Shown piece by piece: positions 10,284 to 20,475 of a stretch of 64,000 bases of DNA. This DNA is from Saccharomycopsis crataegensis. Taxonomy: Eukaryota; Ascomycota; Saccharomycetes; Ascoideales; Saccharomycopsidaceae. The position numbers were made by a program, and so were the translations under genes. The notes below the pieces were generated by a model. The model ran no database searches and had not been told where the DNA came from. It saw only the letters and a program-made list of their open reading frames with translations. The stretch lies in the NCBI RefSeq assembly GCF_037102585.1, contig NW_027043838.1, forward strand, positions 186,001 to 250,000, written 5' to 3'. Positions within the stretch are counted from its first letter, which is position 1; every line of letters starts with the position of its first letter.

Positions 10284-10643
10284 TTTATATTTTTGCATTT
10301 CTTATAAAAGGGCTCTTTTTATTGCTAAAGACTCTTTAATTCTTTTATTGATTATTTTACTTCTGTAGGTACGCTGCTAAAGATATAACCTTTATTCTTC
10401 ACCCGTCAGTACATGGATACTTGTGCAAAATAAAGTGGTTCTTTCTAGCGTTGTGATTTAATATTTCTATCGCATTTTCCTTCTGTAGCGACCTTACCAG
10501 GGTGCTGGACCCCCTGATCTTCCGATAGTCAGCGGGTAGCGTTTTTTCTTTATTTATTATTTTTTTTTCCAGATTTTATGAACACTTTGTAAACTGACTG
10601 ATTGGGGACACCGATAATCCACGACTTCTTGTCTACTGCTAAT
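10284..10643. other. intergenic region CRM1 / SFB3-like
   Basis: This 360-bp stretch holds the CRM1 3' end (T-rich) and the promoter of the Sec24-like gene, with a T-run near 10541-10568. Nothing else was recognised. An open frame reaches back to 10602 but only via TTG. Confidence 0.5.
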
Positions 10644-13600
10644 ATGTCTGACACCAATTTTGGGTCCATCGATGCCCAATTATCGGGTCTTAACTTGAAC
10701 GATGAGAACAGCAGAGATAACCTGCCGGTTCCGGCCAAATCACCAGCTGTAGGTGTTAAGAAGAAGAGACCACTGAGAGCGTACCATATCTTATCACCAC
10801 AGCTTGATAGCCCGAATACTTCACTGGGAACCTTCTCACCAATTCAGTCACAACTTTCAGATGGCTCCCAAACATCGTATATTCCCCAAGGCGGCCAGTT
10901 CAGTCCTTTCCAATTGAATCAACCAGGATTTGCATCACCACAATCCTCAAATCATCAACAGCAATCACAAAACACTAATTCTCATTTGTTCAGTCCCACA
11001 TTGAACGCATTTAAGAATGATGCTTCAAATGCAAACCCGTCTGCTGCTCCTTATCCCAGCGGAACCTTTTCTAACCCAGTTTCCCCACCTTTCTCCCCAC
11101 TTCCACCTTCAACATTACAATTCCAATATCTCTCGGAACAACAACGTGGTCCTACCAAATCATCAACACTTAATAATAGTCAAAGAAGCACGTCCCGTAA
11201 TGTCAGCTACAACATGCCAGATGGCTACACTGGAAAACCTTTCCAGCCTGCTGCATCGTTTTCAGTTCCGGAGGAGCGTGCTGAAAACCAAGAGGAATTT
11301 TGGAGTAAAGATTACCAAACTTTCCAGAACCCTTTCCCACCATTGGCAACCACCGATTGTAAAGTGGTTGATGAGGGAACTGCATCGTCTAAATTCATGT
11401 CATTATCAACATATGATATCCCAACTAGTGAGAAATTGAGAGCAAGCACCAAGTTACCAGTGGCCTTGAATGTCAGGCCATTCGCCCCAGTTGAAGAAGA
11501 TGGTGACGAACCAGTGCCAGAAGTCAATCTAGATTTTGTGAAAGGCGGCCCTCCAAGATGTAACCGCTGTCGAGCATATGTCAATTACGGTATGCAATTC
11601 ACCAATGCCAATAAGTTTATTTGTAATTTGTGCCAGTTTGCGTCTCCTGTACCCGAAGGGTATTCATGTGCGTTGGATCATACCTATAGAAGAATCGATA
11701 TCGCACAAAGACCAGAATTGACTAAAGGTGTTGTTGATTTTGTGTTACCAAAAAAATACTGGGAAAATACCGATATGGAGCCTGTTCCATTACACCAAGT
11801 TTTCTTGATCGATGTCAGCAGTCATGCGATGGAAAAGGATTTACCAAGATTGGTATGCGATGCAATCAATGCCACTTTATATTCTTGGAATGAAGAGACT
11901 GGAGAAGAACAATGTGTTTTACCCCCAGGATCAAAGATTGCGATCATCACCTTTGATAAAAATGTCCAATTTTACAATATGAGTCCATCGTTACAACAAC
12001 CGATAGTGACCATCATGACAGATGTCGCCGATCCATTCGTTCCATTCCATGAGGGATTATTTGTTGATCCATTAGAGTCGAGAGATTTGATTGATCAGAC
12101 TTTAACCATAGTGCAAAATACCAATAAGTTTACTAGATACCCTGAAGTTTCCTACGGTGTGGCGCTTAAGTGTGCTCAACTTGCCCTTAATGAATTTACT
12201 GACGGTCAAGGTGGGAAAGTCACCTGTACATTATCAATGATTCCTAATTATGGCCAAGGTATGCTCTTTTTGAAAAAATATGAAGATGCCGGGTTTAGTA
12301 AAGATGCTGATAAAGAAAAATTAGTCCTCCAAGAAAACAACATATATTATAAAGATTTGATCAAATGTTTCACTAAAGAGAATGTCGGATTGGATTTGTT
12401 TGTTTTCCCTAGTTTTGATATGGATTTAATCAATGCTACCTACATCACCTCTCACACTGGTGGGTCATTAAAGTTATATCATGGATTCAATCCAATAAGA
12501 GACGAACGAAAGTTTGTCTTTGATTATAAAAAATCGATTGGAGACACCGTTGGTTACCAGGGTCACTTGAAGGTCAGATCTTCTAGTGGCTTGCAAGTAC
12601 AAAAATATTATGGGAATTTCTCAGGGCCTTCAAACGATCCAGTTATACCAATTCTTAATAAGAATAGTAACTTTAGTGTGTTATTCTCATATGATGATAA
12701 CTTATATACAGGATTTGACTGCCATTTCCAAGCGGCAATTTTGTATACTACGATTTCTGGTGTTAGAAAGATCCGTGTTATTAATTTAGTGTCGGCCGTT
12801 ACCGAGAAAGTTGGTGATGTCTTTGCCTTTTCTAATAAGGATGTGTTGATAAATGTCATTGTCAGGGACTGTCTTAGCCATATTCCAGAACAACCACTTA
12901 TTTCAATTCAAAGGTCAATTAATATGAAGGTCTCAGATATTTTCTATCAATATAGACGGTTGGTTTCTCCAAATGAGACCCCGGCTGCCTTTGTGGTTCC
13001 AGACGGGTTGAGAACCTTACCGGTTTACATGTTGGCATTTGAAAAATCTAGAATTTTGCAGAAAATCACTTCGATGACAAAGAATAACTTGAGAGTGTAC
13101 AATATGTTTAACTTGAATAATTTGCCGTTACCGGTCCTTTCATATTACCTTTATCCATATATTGTGGGCTTGCATGATTTGGGTGATGATGATTGTGAAT
13201 ATAACGAAATTTACCTTAAATACCGGATTCCAAAAGGTCTCTCAGCCTCTTTGTCTTCTATTGAAGTTGGTGGCTGTTATTTGGCGTTCAATGGGCAGTC
13301 TGTGATTTTGTGGGTTCATAATGAAGTTAATCCATTGCTCCTTCAAGATCTTTTCGGAGTGGATGCTTTCGATAAACTTGATCCACTAATTGATGAATTG
13401 CCAATTCTTGATACTCATATCAATCAACAGGTCCGTAATCTTATAAAATACTTTGGGGAAAAAGTGTTGAAGGCTGAATTTTTGCCGATAAAATTGTTGA
13501 GATTCAGCTTAGATGAGCAAGTGGAGTTTGTGGAATTGTTTGTGGAAGATAAGGCTGTAGATGGCCCTTCTAGTTATGGGGACTACTTATCAGCTATCCA

Positions 13601-13670
13601 TCAAGATGTCAAAGAAAGAATGAATGAAAAGAAAGAGGGTTTTGCCAAATTCACCGGGTTCTTATCCTGA
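10644..13670 (+). CDS. SFB3: Sec24-family COPII cargo adaptor, Sfb3/Lst1 type
   Basis: This is a frame of 1,008 codons from the ATG at 10644 (MSDTNFGSIDAQLSGLNLND). The N-terminal 230 residues are disordered and rich in Pro, Gln and Ser. The ordered part then follows the Sec23/24 layout: a zinc-ribbon with CNRC and CNLC (about residues 306-330), a trunk (PLHQVFLIDVSSHAME), a beta-sandwich, a helical domain and a gelsolin-like domain ending FLPIKLLRFSLDEQVEF. Sec24 proteins select cargo into COPII vesicles at ER exit sites, in complex with Sec23. Features such as RPELTKGVVDFVLPKKYW after the zinc-ribbon, and the gelsolin end, fit the Lst1/Sfb3 branch better than Sec24 itself. That branch carries large cargo such as Pma1. 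Orthology within the family is the uncertain part. Only two in-frame CTG codons were noticed, both in the disordered N-terminus. Confidence 0.85.
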   Translation: MSDTNFGSIDAQLSGLNLNDENSRDNLPVPAKSPAVGVKKKRPLRAYHILSPQLDSPNTSLGTFSPIQSQLSDGSQTSYIPQGGQFSPFQLNQPGFASPQSSNHQQQSQNTNSHLFSPTLNAFKNDASNANPSAAPYPSGTFSNPVSPPFSPLPPSTLQFQYLSEQQRGPTKSSTLNNSQRSTSRNVSYNMPDGYTGKPFQPAASFSVPEERAENQEEFWSKDYQTFQNPFPPLATTDCKVVDEGTASSKFMSLSTYDIPTSEKLRASTKLPVALNVRPFAPVEEDGDEPVPEVNLDFVKGGPPRCNRCRAYVNYGMQFTNANKFICNLCQFASPVPEGYSCALDHTYRRIDIAQRPELTKGVVDFVLPKKYWENTDMEPVPLHQVFLIDVSSHAMEKDLPRLVCDAINATLYSWNEETGEEQCVLPPGSKIAIITFDKNVQFYNMSPSLQQPIVTIMTDVADPFVPFHEGLFVDPLESRDLIDQTLTIVQNTNKFTRYPEVSYGVALKCAQLALNEFTDGQGGKVTCTLSMIPNYGQGMLFLKKYEDAGFSKDADKEKLVLQENNIYYKDLIKCFTKENVGLDLFVFPSFDMDLINATYITSHTGGSLKLYHGFNPIRDERKFVFDYKKSIGDTVGYQGHLKVRSSSGLQVQKYYGNFSGPSNDPVIPILNKNSNFSVLFSYDDNLYTGFDCHFQAAILYTTISGVRKIRVINLVSAVTEKVGDVFAFSNKDVLINVIVRDCLSHIPEQPLISIQRSINMKVSDIFYQYRRLVSPNETPAAFVVPDGLRTLPVYMLAFEKSRILQKITSMTKNNLRVYNMFNLNNLPLPVLSYYLYPYIVGLHDLGDDDCEYNEIYLKYRIPKGLSASLSSIEVGGCYLAFNGQSVILWVHNEVNPLLLQDLFGVDAFDKLDPLIDELPILDTHINQQVRNLIKYFGEKVLKAEFLPIKLLRFSLDEQVEFVELFVEDKAVDGPSSYGDYLSAIHQDVKERMNEKKEGFAKFTGFLS

Positions 13671-13880
13671 GAGGTGATGGTATGGACTTATCTCAATAGC
13701 GTGAAATATTTTAAAACAATATTTAATAGAAAGTAGTTGAATATTTTTCCACTAATGACTCTTAAAGTGCTTATTTTGTAGAATAATAATCTATTGATGC
13801 CGTAATGCAATCAATTTTTTTACTAAACGCCCCGCATCAATCAAAAGTCTCAAAAAATTAGTCTAAGAAGCCCCCCCACC

Positions 13881-15770
13881 ATGCTTATTAATTGCGGTGA
13901 TTCGCTTTTAATATTCTTTATCGATATAAGAATGGCCAATAAAAGAAGACCAAAGAAGTACAAAGTGCCATTCAAAAAATATGGTCCCAATGGAATAATA
14001 TCGACCAAGTTGTCAGCAAATGATTTTAAACAGAAAGAACAGCAAGAAAGGGAACAAGAACGTGATTCGGGATACTATAATTACTCCAGCAAGAACGCTA
14101 AGGATGATGAGGATATGTTCTATACGTATTCTTACGGGGACTCCAAGAAGTCTTCCGAAGAAGACTATTATGGCAAGGGGGAGACGATGACGAACAAGGA
14201 TGGAAATACTGCGGGCAAGCAGCAGTTAGAAATCAATCGAGATCTACCCATGAAATTGCCAGCAGAATTATGTGAGTTGGTCCTTCAGTTTTTGTCCTAT
14301 CCTGATGGATTAAATTTGAAGTTTTTCTTGGTTTCTAAACTATGGTACGTTTTGTGCTTGAAGATATTGTACGAAAAACCGGTTTTGAACCCTTTGAATT
14401 TCAACAAGTTTGTTGATTCGATGACGAATCCGTCAATTGTCAGCTATGTCAACCTTTTATATACTTCGAAATTCTTTCAATATGGTGATAATAATTCAAC
14501 GAATATGAATACAATTACTACAAACTCAACTTCCATGAAGCGACAATTAAAATACTCGAAAACTCCATTAGTGAAGACCCTTGATCTACGAAATATTGTA
14601 CAAGCAGGGAAGAATTCTAACATCACGAAAATACTTAGACGATGCTCGTCTAGCTTATCGGAACTACTGGCGCCACAAACCAGTTTTGGGTTAACCTCAT
14701 TAAACATTTTGAAAATGTGTCATCATTTGGTGACATTGGATTTATCGTTAGTTTCGGAAACTGTGAACTTACTTGATTTACTTAATTCCATCAAGGAACT
14801 TAATCAATTGAAAGTCCTAAAGTTCCCCAGAAGCTCTATTAATTGCAACTTGAATAGTAGTAGCGTATTCTCAGAAATCAAGGATCATGAAATCACCTTT
14901 GAATGGCCCAAAAACTTAGAACAACTAAAACTCAGTGGTGGTATTACAAACGAGTTTTTAATGGATTTGAATTTCCCAGCAAATTTGACTAGTTTAGAGT
15001 TCCAGCACTGCCCATTGATCAAAGACTATTCTATCTATTACCTTCTTGGTAAAGTAGGGTTCAACTTGAAACATTTGTCAATAATATACCCGATGCCAAA
15101 CCTCAAAGATAATTCTCTTGATTTGATGTTCAAATATTGTCCATTTATTGAAAGTCTAGAAATCTTCGTTGACTACATATCACAATGGTCCTTTAGTGAA
15201 ATCAACTTTCCTTGGATTATCAACTCAAGACATATACCAAACTATCAATTCAATTCTAATCGAGAGAACGTTCTAATTGATGGTGGTAAAAGAGCTGCCG
15301 GTTACGGTTATGGAGTTGGCAAGAATGAGCTCGCGAAAAGAAACTATCTTATTGATGCAGAAGATTATGATATCAGCCTAAGAAATATCATTATATCCAC
15401 GACACAAAACTATTTTGAAGAAGAAGATGATGAGGATGAGAATCAGGAAGATAGTGATGATGCATCTCCAGTAAAAGATGCAGATGGAACGGATGGAAAC
15501 AATAAACGAAGGAAAATCAATTATAAGGAGTTGGGACTTGAAAGTCTAAGACCATTGAAATCAATTTATTTGGGGTCTTCGGGTACTTTAGGCCAATCCA
15601 ATAAAATACATCCTGATGATTTACTTATTGCCCTTGCTGAGCAGAGATTGCCGTATTTAAAGACTTTGCAAATATCCAACAGGGTTGGGTGGAGTGTCAG
15701 AGATGAATCGATGCTGCAATTGGTGGATTTATTCGATTCCCATGGGGGGAATATTTATATGTGTCCATAA
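13881..15770 (+). CDS. F-box protein with leucine-rich-repeat-like body
   Basis: This is a 629-codon frame. The ATG at 13881 has a good context, but its first 17 residues look untranslated-like. The ATG at 13932 (MANKRRPKKYKVPFKKYGPN) may be the true start, giving 612 residues. A basic N-terminus and charged linker precede an F-box near residues 121-160 (MKLPAELCELVLQFLSYPDG, then KFFLVSKLWYVLC). Irregular leucine-rich repeats follow (LVTLDLSLVSE, LEQLKLSGG, LTSLEFQHCPLI), with an acidic insert near residue 515-540 and a KRRK basic patch. F-box proteins bind Skp1 and present substrates to the SCF ubiquitin ligase, and the LRR part would bind substrate. It resembles the poorly studied S. cerevisiae F-box protein YDR306C in layout, but I cannot prove orthology. 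Confidence 0.75.
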   Translation: MLINCGDSLLIFFIDIRMANKRRPKKYKVPFKKYGPNGIISTKLSANDFKQKEQQEREQERDSGYYNYSSKNAKDDEDMFYTYSYGDSKKSSEEDYYGKGETMTNKDGNTAGKQQLEINRDLPMKLPAELCELVLQFLSYPDGLNLKFFLVSKLWYVLCLKILYEKPVLNPLNFNKFVDSMTNPSIVSYVNLLYTSKFFQYGDNNSTNMNTITTNSTSMKRQLKYSKTPLVKTLDLRNIVQAGKNSNITKILRRCSSSLSELLAPQTSFGLTSLNILKMCHHLVTLDLSLVSETVNLLDLLNSIKELNQLKVLKFPRSSINCNLNSSSVFSEIKDHEITFEWPKNLEQLKLSGGITNEFLMDLNFPANLTSLEFQHCPLIKDYSIYYLLGKVGFNLKHLSIIYPMPNLKDNSLDLMFKYCPFIESLEIFVDYISQWSFSEINFPWIINSRHIPNYQFNSNRENVLIDGGKRAAGYGYGVGKNELAKRNYLIDAEDYDISLRNIIISTTQNYFEEEDDEDENQEDSDDASPVKDADGTDGNNKRRKINYKELGLESLRPLKSIYLGSSGTLGQSNKIHPDDLLIALAEQRLPYLKTLQISNRVGWSVRDESMLQLVDLFDSHGGNIYMCP

Positions 15771-16178
15771 GGCTTTTTTTCTTTTTTTTTTTTTTTTCTT
15801 TGCCATTCATAGTGTATTATATTTTATATTCTATTGGTCAGGGTTTCTTTCAGCTTTTGCTCATTTAATTTGCATCAAGATATATATTGATTACATATCG
15901 TGTACCATAGTATTACGTCTAATTGATCACCCGTGCACACTGCTGCTGATTTTTTTTTCCAGAACCAAACATGTATTATTGATTTGTATAAATGTCAGTT
16001 CGAGAGCAACAAAAAAACAAACAAACAACAAAGGACAACCCTTAAGCAACAAAATAGTAAGAAAAGCAACCGAATCTCAGAACTGGGCTAGTAAATGTCT
16101 TCGGGAAGTGAGTAATTATTGCCAATTGACATACACAGCACTGATTTTCCTTGAATACTAATTGTTCGAACCTTAGAA
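15771..16178. other. intergenic region F-box gene / HPC2
   Basis: This is about 400 bp with a long T-tract at 15775-15799 just after the stop of the F-box gene, probably part of its 3' processing region. The HPC2 promoter follows. No RNA gene or extra coding frame is supported. Confidence 0.5.
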
Positions 16179-18248
16179 ATGGTCAGCATTTCATCACTTC
16201 TTGCAAACGAAGAGGAAGAGGAACCGATCCCAGTCATCGTGGATGATGATGATGATGATCATCATCATCAAAGGAATCCTAAAAATCTGACCCATTCGGA
16301 CTCTGATAGCAGTGATATCAATGAGATTATTGACTTAGACGCCCCGCCTTCACAAGACTCAGGCATTATCATTACAATGCCCACAGAACCAGTACGGTCA
16401 TCCAAATCATTATCAAAGATATTGAATCCAGCAGATACCACTATATCAAAGCCTAAGCCCAAACCAAAACCAAGAGCCAAGCCGAAACCAAAAACAGCAC
16501 CAAAGTCAACAGCAGCAGCAGGCGCAGCAGCAACCACAGCTAAACCAAAGGCCAAAAGAGCCCCAAGAGGAATCAAAACCAAAAAGGAGGCCCCGGCAGC
16601 AGCCTCGGTTCCGCCTCTTCATTTAAAACCAATTTCTTTTGCAGATATATTAGGAACGAGCGTGAATCCCGGTGCAACGCCAGGCAAAGAATCGCCGACT
16701 CCTGTCGTTATACTGTCAAAGCCAAAAGATTTGATCATTATTGAAGATCCAGGCGCCAAAATAAAAACTAAACAAAAGAGAAAATCATCTCCGAGTGCTA
16801 CAGAAGAAGAAGCAAATAAAAAGCAAAAGACTCCAAAACCAGATGCGCGTCAACCTGGACCAGCGTCGGCTGGCAATATCAAGGAATTGGTTTTCGTCAA
16901 TGCAGGGGATAATGGCCAAACAGCAGCATCAACACCATTGCCTGCTCCTAAAACAACATCAGGTAGAAGGGTGGTGAGCAGCGCTGGCAAGAAGGGAGCA
17001 AAGAAGACAGTCAACAAGAAAGAAGATAAGTCAGATAGTGACAAACTGAAACTGGCTACCGCTCCATCACAAGTAATCAACCCATATGTTGATGTCTTAC
17101 AACCGTATTCCGTGCAAGAGGATTCTTCAAAAAAACAAATTGCTCTGCCAACTATCATTCCAATAACTCGTGTTTCCCCACAACCACCTCAATTGTCGGC
17201 TTTACAAAGTTCTTCTCAGCAAAAACCTTCTCCTGAAATAAAATGTGCGGCTCCAAAACCACATAGAACTGCCAAATTGAGCGATTTATTGAACAGCGAT
17301 GATGATAAGGTTATTGAAGTTCTTGACGACGATGAGGAGGACGATGATGATGATGATGAGAAAGAAGTTGATTTGGACGCCGAGGAGGATGATGACGATG
17401 AATACGAGGGTAATCTTAAAAAGAAGTCTGAAATACCATTGTTATTTGATATTCCGTTGAATAAAATCGACGCAGACGGCAAGAATACTATGGTGGGTGG
17501 CCAGGTTATTATCAATGTCATGAAGCTAGCTGAGGAGAAATACGGGTTCAAAACTATTCATCCAAATGCTAATTTTGCTATTGATGCTTTGAAAGATGAC
17601 TTATTTGATGATGATATGGATATTATGGGAGATCCATTATCGATACCTGGTAATACCGAGAATAATGAGTTGTTAAAGGAATTCAAGAAAACTCAATTGA
17701 AATTGCAAAAGGAGAAGGAAGAAAAATTACAAGAGCAATTGCAGTTACAACAAGACCAATCTAATGAGGAGAACATGGAAGAATCACAGAAGAAGATTCG
17801 TGAAATGATCACAAAGAACAATAGAAAGATTGGGAAGTATGATTATGATGATCCCTTTATCGATGACACAGAATTATTGTGGGAGGAGACCAGAGCCGTC
17901 ACAAAAGATGGGTTTTTCGTTTATTGGGGCCCATTGGTTGAAGAGGCTGGCCAAATCAATAAGATTGCTATTGCTTCTAAAGATGCTTCGAGAAACACTA
18001 CAAAAAATACCAAAACTGTCAAAAAGTATAGAAGCAAGCCTGGTCCTAAAAGCAGAAAAGAAAAGGAGGCAATTGAGAGAGAAAGACAATTACAGGAACA
18101 GGCCAAATCTGCTGCATCTGAAGGTAAGACTAATGGATCATCTCAGCCAGAGAAAGCTCAACCAACAGCAAATTCCAATCCAGTCCTGAACCCTCCTTCA
18201 CGCAAACCTCAAACTGTTCAACAATCTTCTGCCCAAGCTTCGACGTAG
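16179..18248 (+). CDS. HPC2: HIR histone-chaperone complex subunit Hpc2 (ubinuclein family)
   Basis: The 689-residue protein is mostly disordered. It has Asp/Glu runs at 22-27 and 383-405, a KPKPKPKPRAKPKPK-type basic repeat near 90-105 and Ala/Lys-rich linkers. The diagnostic part is the HRD (Hpc2-related domain) at about residues 549-585: GKYDYDDPFIDDTELLWEE followed by KDGFFVYWGPL. This domain binds Hir1/HIRA and H3-H4 in ubinuclein proteins. The HIR complex deposits histones independently of replication and represses histone genes. A coiled, Gln/Lys-rich stretch (about 505-535) precedes the HRD. The short basic tail (KKYRSKPGPKSRKEKEA) is probably a nuclear localisation signal. The repeat DDDDDD-HHHH near residue 22 is encoded by a perfect DNA palindrome. 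Confidence 0.93.
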   Translation: MVSISSLLANEEEEEPIPVIVDDDDDDHHHQRNPKNLTHSDSDSSDINEIIDLDAPPSQDSGIIITMPTEPVRSSKSLSKILNPADTTISKPKPKPKPRAKPKPKTAPKSTAAAGAAATTAKPKAKRAPRGIKTKKEAPAAASVPPLHLKPISFADILGTSVNPGATPGKESPTPVVILSKPKDLIIIEDPGAKIKTKQKRKSSPSATEEEANKKQKTPKPDARQPGPASAGNIKELVFVNAGDNGQTAASTPLPAPKTTSGRRVVSSAGKKGAKKTVNKKEDKSDSDKLKLATAPSQVINPYVDVLQPYSVQEDSSKKQIALPTIIPITRVSPQPPQLSALQSSSQQKPSPEIKCAAPKPHRTAKLSDLLNSDDDKVIEVLDDDEEDDDDDDEKEVDLDAEEDDDDEYEGNLKKKSEIPLLFDIPLNKIDADGKNTMVGGQVIINVMKLAEEKYGFKTIHPNANFAIDALKDDLFDDDMDIMGDPLSIPGNTENNELLKEFKKTQLKLQKEKEEKLQEQLQLQQDQSNEENMEESQKKIREMITKNNRKIGKYDYDDPFIDDTELLWEETRAVTKDGFFVYWGPLVEEAGQINKIAIASKDASRNTTKNTKTVKKYRSKPGPKSRKEKEAIERERQLQEQAKSAASEGKTNGSSQPEKAQPTANSNPVLNPPSRKPQTVQQSSAQAST
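16247..16270. repeat. 24-bp perfect palindrome inside HPC2
   Basis: The left arm TGATGATGATGA at 16247-16258 is followed directly by its reverse complement TCATCATCATCA at 16259-16270. It encodes the Asp-run to His-run switch near residue 25. It probably arose by trinucleotide repeat growth in both arms. Confidence 0.9.
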
Positions 18249-18523
18249 GGTCGAATATGTCACACGGTTGATTTTAAGTATTGTATTATATAACCTTAGT
18301 ACGTGACATGACATGAGTCAAGAAAAATAGATAAATAAAGGAAACAGGACTAACGATGAACGTTGGCATTTATTGTACATTATTTTTTGTCTTTTATATA
18401 TAATTCTTTTCTTTTTAGGTGAATGAAATTATTGAATTTGGAGCTTACTATGATCGAGAATTGAAAACATATGTAAATGAAAAACGTATAGTAAATAAAG
18501 GTGAGTCACTAGATCATGGTAGG
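18249..18523. other. convergent intergenic region HPC2 / PQ-loop transporter
   Basis: The 3' ends of two convergent genes meet here. The region is AT-rich and contains no supported feature beyond 3' processing signals. Confidence 0.4.
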
Positions 18524-19600
18524 TCAAACTTCTTGTATCACATCTTCAACAGCCTCTACCAAATCATCATTGCCAGCATTGTCTCTGTAAATGATAAATT
18601 GTACATAAATCGCAGAATCCTCCACAATTGCACCCAAGGAACCAATCAACCATGGCAAATTCAAAATGACATAATCCGCGTCAGAACGGTAAAACAAAAT
18701 TTGCAAAGAGTACGTCAAGTTCCCGAAAGTTGAGAACAAAATAAATAATAGACTCAAACCGTGGCACGATTTTCTTTGATAATTGTATAATATTTGAGGA
18801 ATTCTGGCACCCAAGTAACAAAGGGCAGAGAAGTACCCAAAGAATTGGGCACCAAATGTTAATTCGTCATTTGGAAGAGTTGGTAGCTCACCATCAGGTG
18901 GAGCACTTGGAGAGGAAGAAAGTAAGTAGCCAACCACCCCAGCCATTGATACAAACGCCATTGGCAAAACATATTTTTGGAAAGCCAGCCAATGGGACGA
19001 CGCAACTGCCAACGATGTCAAAGAATCTCTTCTGGATTTCGTACTGGATTTTCTTCCATTTGTCTGTTGAGTTCCATGAGCATTTTCATTTTCACTTGTG
19101 GCTAAAAGAGTAGTGTTCTCAGTAGCCTCTTCACTGTGATGAGTGTGAATTATCTTATGTCTTTTTGGGAAAATGTGAGTATAGTAGATATACGAAGTCA
19201 ACAACGACCCATCAATGATCAAAAACCAGACAGCTAACAAGATCACTGGAGGTAATAAACCGGCCCAAATGGCACCTACCAAATTGGCCAAATCACCAGT
19301 TACCCAAATAAGAACAGTTCCCAAAGAAATCCCATCTGCAGATTTAAGTTTCCACTGTTCGATAAGCTGAGGAATTAGTAAAACAATCCAACAAGCAAAG
19401 CTGGTATGGAGTTAGTTAGTATTTACTCGGAATTGAAAATAATAAATAGACAAATATCTAAAGAAAGAAAATATTGGAACACCATCAACTGTGGCCTAAA
19501 AAGTTCACACATACGAAACAGAACCCGTAATACCGGATAAAGCAATTCTTAAATCTGATGGGGGCACAAAAGGTGCAACTGAATCTAGAATTGATAACAT
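18524..19600 (-). CDS. PQ-loop vacuolar transporter (Ypq/Rtc2, PQLC2-like), spliced
   Basis: There are two exons, 19515-19600 and 18524-19400, and splicing gives 320 residues. Exon 1 starts MLSILDSVAPFVPPSDLRIA. The junction restores the first PQ-loop (IVLLIPQLIEQWKLKSADG, Pro-Gln at residues 39-40). The second PQ-loop is YLGARIPQILYNYQRKSCHG (Pro-Gln at 230-231). Seven hydrophobic segments are split by a charged, Ser-rich loop (about residues 110-160). This is the layout of Ypq1/Ypq2/Rtc2, which move cationic amino acids across the vacuolar membrane, and of human lysosomal PQLC2. Without splicing the first PQ-loop would lack its start codon, so the intron is well supported. The gene is divergent from RPL29. 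Which yeast paralogue it matches best cannot be decided here. Confidence 0.92.
19401..19514 (-). other. intron of the PQ-loop transporter gene
   Basis: This 114-nt intron has donor GTATGT (complement of 19509-19514), branch TACTAAC (complement of 19415-19421) and acceptor CAG ending at 19401. It interrupts codon 29 after the second base. Confidence 0.93.
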
Positions 19601-19842
19601 TTTATAGATAAATTTGATGAATAAACAAAACGTTGGAAAAATTCCTCGGAAAATTTCTGTCTCCCCGATTGTTTAAACGTTGGTATTTGCAAGATAGTAA
19701 ACATCGTGATAAAGGATGACTGATAACACCCAAAATGAATTATCTATTTTACCAAGCACGGGTGGCTCATCGAAGAGGGGATGTTTTCGGTAACTGCATG
19801 ATATGTACTGCTATTCACAGTATTATGCATTGAGATTGTAGC

Positions 19843-19849
19843 GCCCTAA
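19843..19849 (+). promoter_or_regulatory. Tbf1-like site upstream of RPL29
   Basis: GCCCTAA matches the Tbf1 core (RCCCTAA). A weaker GCCCTATAA lies at 19871. In C. albicans, Tbf1 and Cbf1 together mark ribosomal-protein promoters, and both motifs occur here within 50 bp. Confidence 0.55.
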
Positions 19850-19884
19850 TTTCCTAAACACATGACTACAGCCCTATAATCCAT

Positions 19885-19890
19885 CACGTG
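19885..19890. promoter_or_regulatory. Cbf1 site CACGTG upstream of RPL29
   Basis: The sequence ATCACGTG contains the E-box with the flank preferred by Cbf1 (RTCACGTG). It lies 36 bp after the Tbf1-like site and 163 bp before the proposed leader intron. Confidence 0.6.
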
Positions 19891-20047
19891 CATTTCGTGC
19901 GTTATTAGCAGACTCATCCAAATTAGGAAAGATACAGGGGCAGCGATCGTGATTCTCAATTTTTTTCAATTTTATTAAAAATTAGTTAGCACCAATTGCT
20001 ACCACACCCACATTTGAAGGTATCAACGATCATAGATATAATCAACA

Positions 20048-20472
20048 GTATGTATAGAGTGGATTGAATATTGGAAGGTTATATCTGATTTTATGAGAAT
20101 GTCACAATTATTGTTAAGAAACACATATTATCTGTGAATACGTATTTGGTGAAAGTGTAATTACCTTGAGTTGTGTTTAAATTTCAAAGATATTTTAAGC
20201 AAAAGAAGCCAGAAAATAATCAAGATAAACTAAAGCAAAAAAACCCAGAAAATCGTCAAGCCAAACTAAAGCAAATTGAAATGAAACGAAATGACAAAAA
20301 GCGAATTAATATAATCAAAATTTAATGATTTAAGCTTTCATACTGGTCTTACTCCGACTTTTTGATATACAAAACTGTGAAGGTTTCCGGAAGCCTATTA
20401 TAACCAACCTCGATATTATTATTGTGTGTGTTATCATCACCCGTGCATGTTATACTAATATTTAACTTTTAG
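20048..20472 (+). other. probable 5'-UTR intron of RPL29
   Basis: The donor GTATGT is at 20048-20053. A branch-like TACTAAT occurs shortly before the acceptor TTTTAG ending at 20472, three bases before the RPL29 ATG. The length is about 425 nt, which is typical of ribosomal-protein introns. It does not change the protein, so support comes only from the splice motifs. Confidence 0.65.
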
Positions 20473-20475
20473 AAA

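Larger units (their letters stand above)
19601..20475. promoter_or_regulatory. divergent promoter and RPL29 5' leader
   Basis: This is 875 bp between divergent genes. It holds a Tbf1-like site, a Cbf1 site, a T-rich stretch near 19959-19980 and a likely 5'-UTR intron of RPL29 (20048-20472), listed separately. No snoRNA C/D motif pair was recognised inside the intron. Confidence 0.6.

Noticed and set aside
15685-16161. Plus-strand open frame of 158 codons
   Set aside because: It overlaps the end of the F-box gene in another frame and then runs through a T-tract. The low-complexity translation has no coding character.
18419-18733. Plus-strand frame of 104 codons
   Set aside because: It is antisense to the conserved PQ-loop transporter end, with only non-coding sequence upstream.
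20048-20472. snoRNA inside the proposed RPL29 leader intron
   Set aside because: No convincing C box and D box pair with a terminal stem was found.
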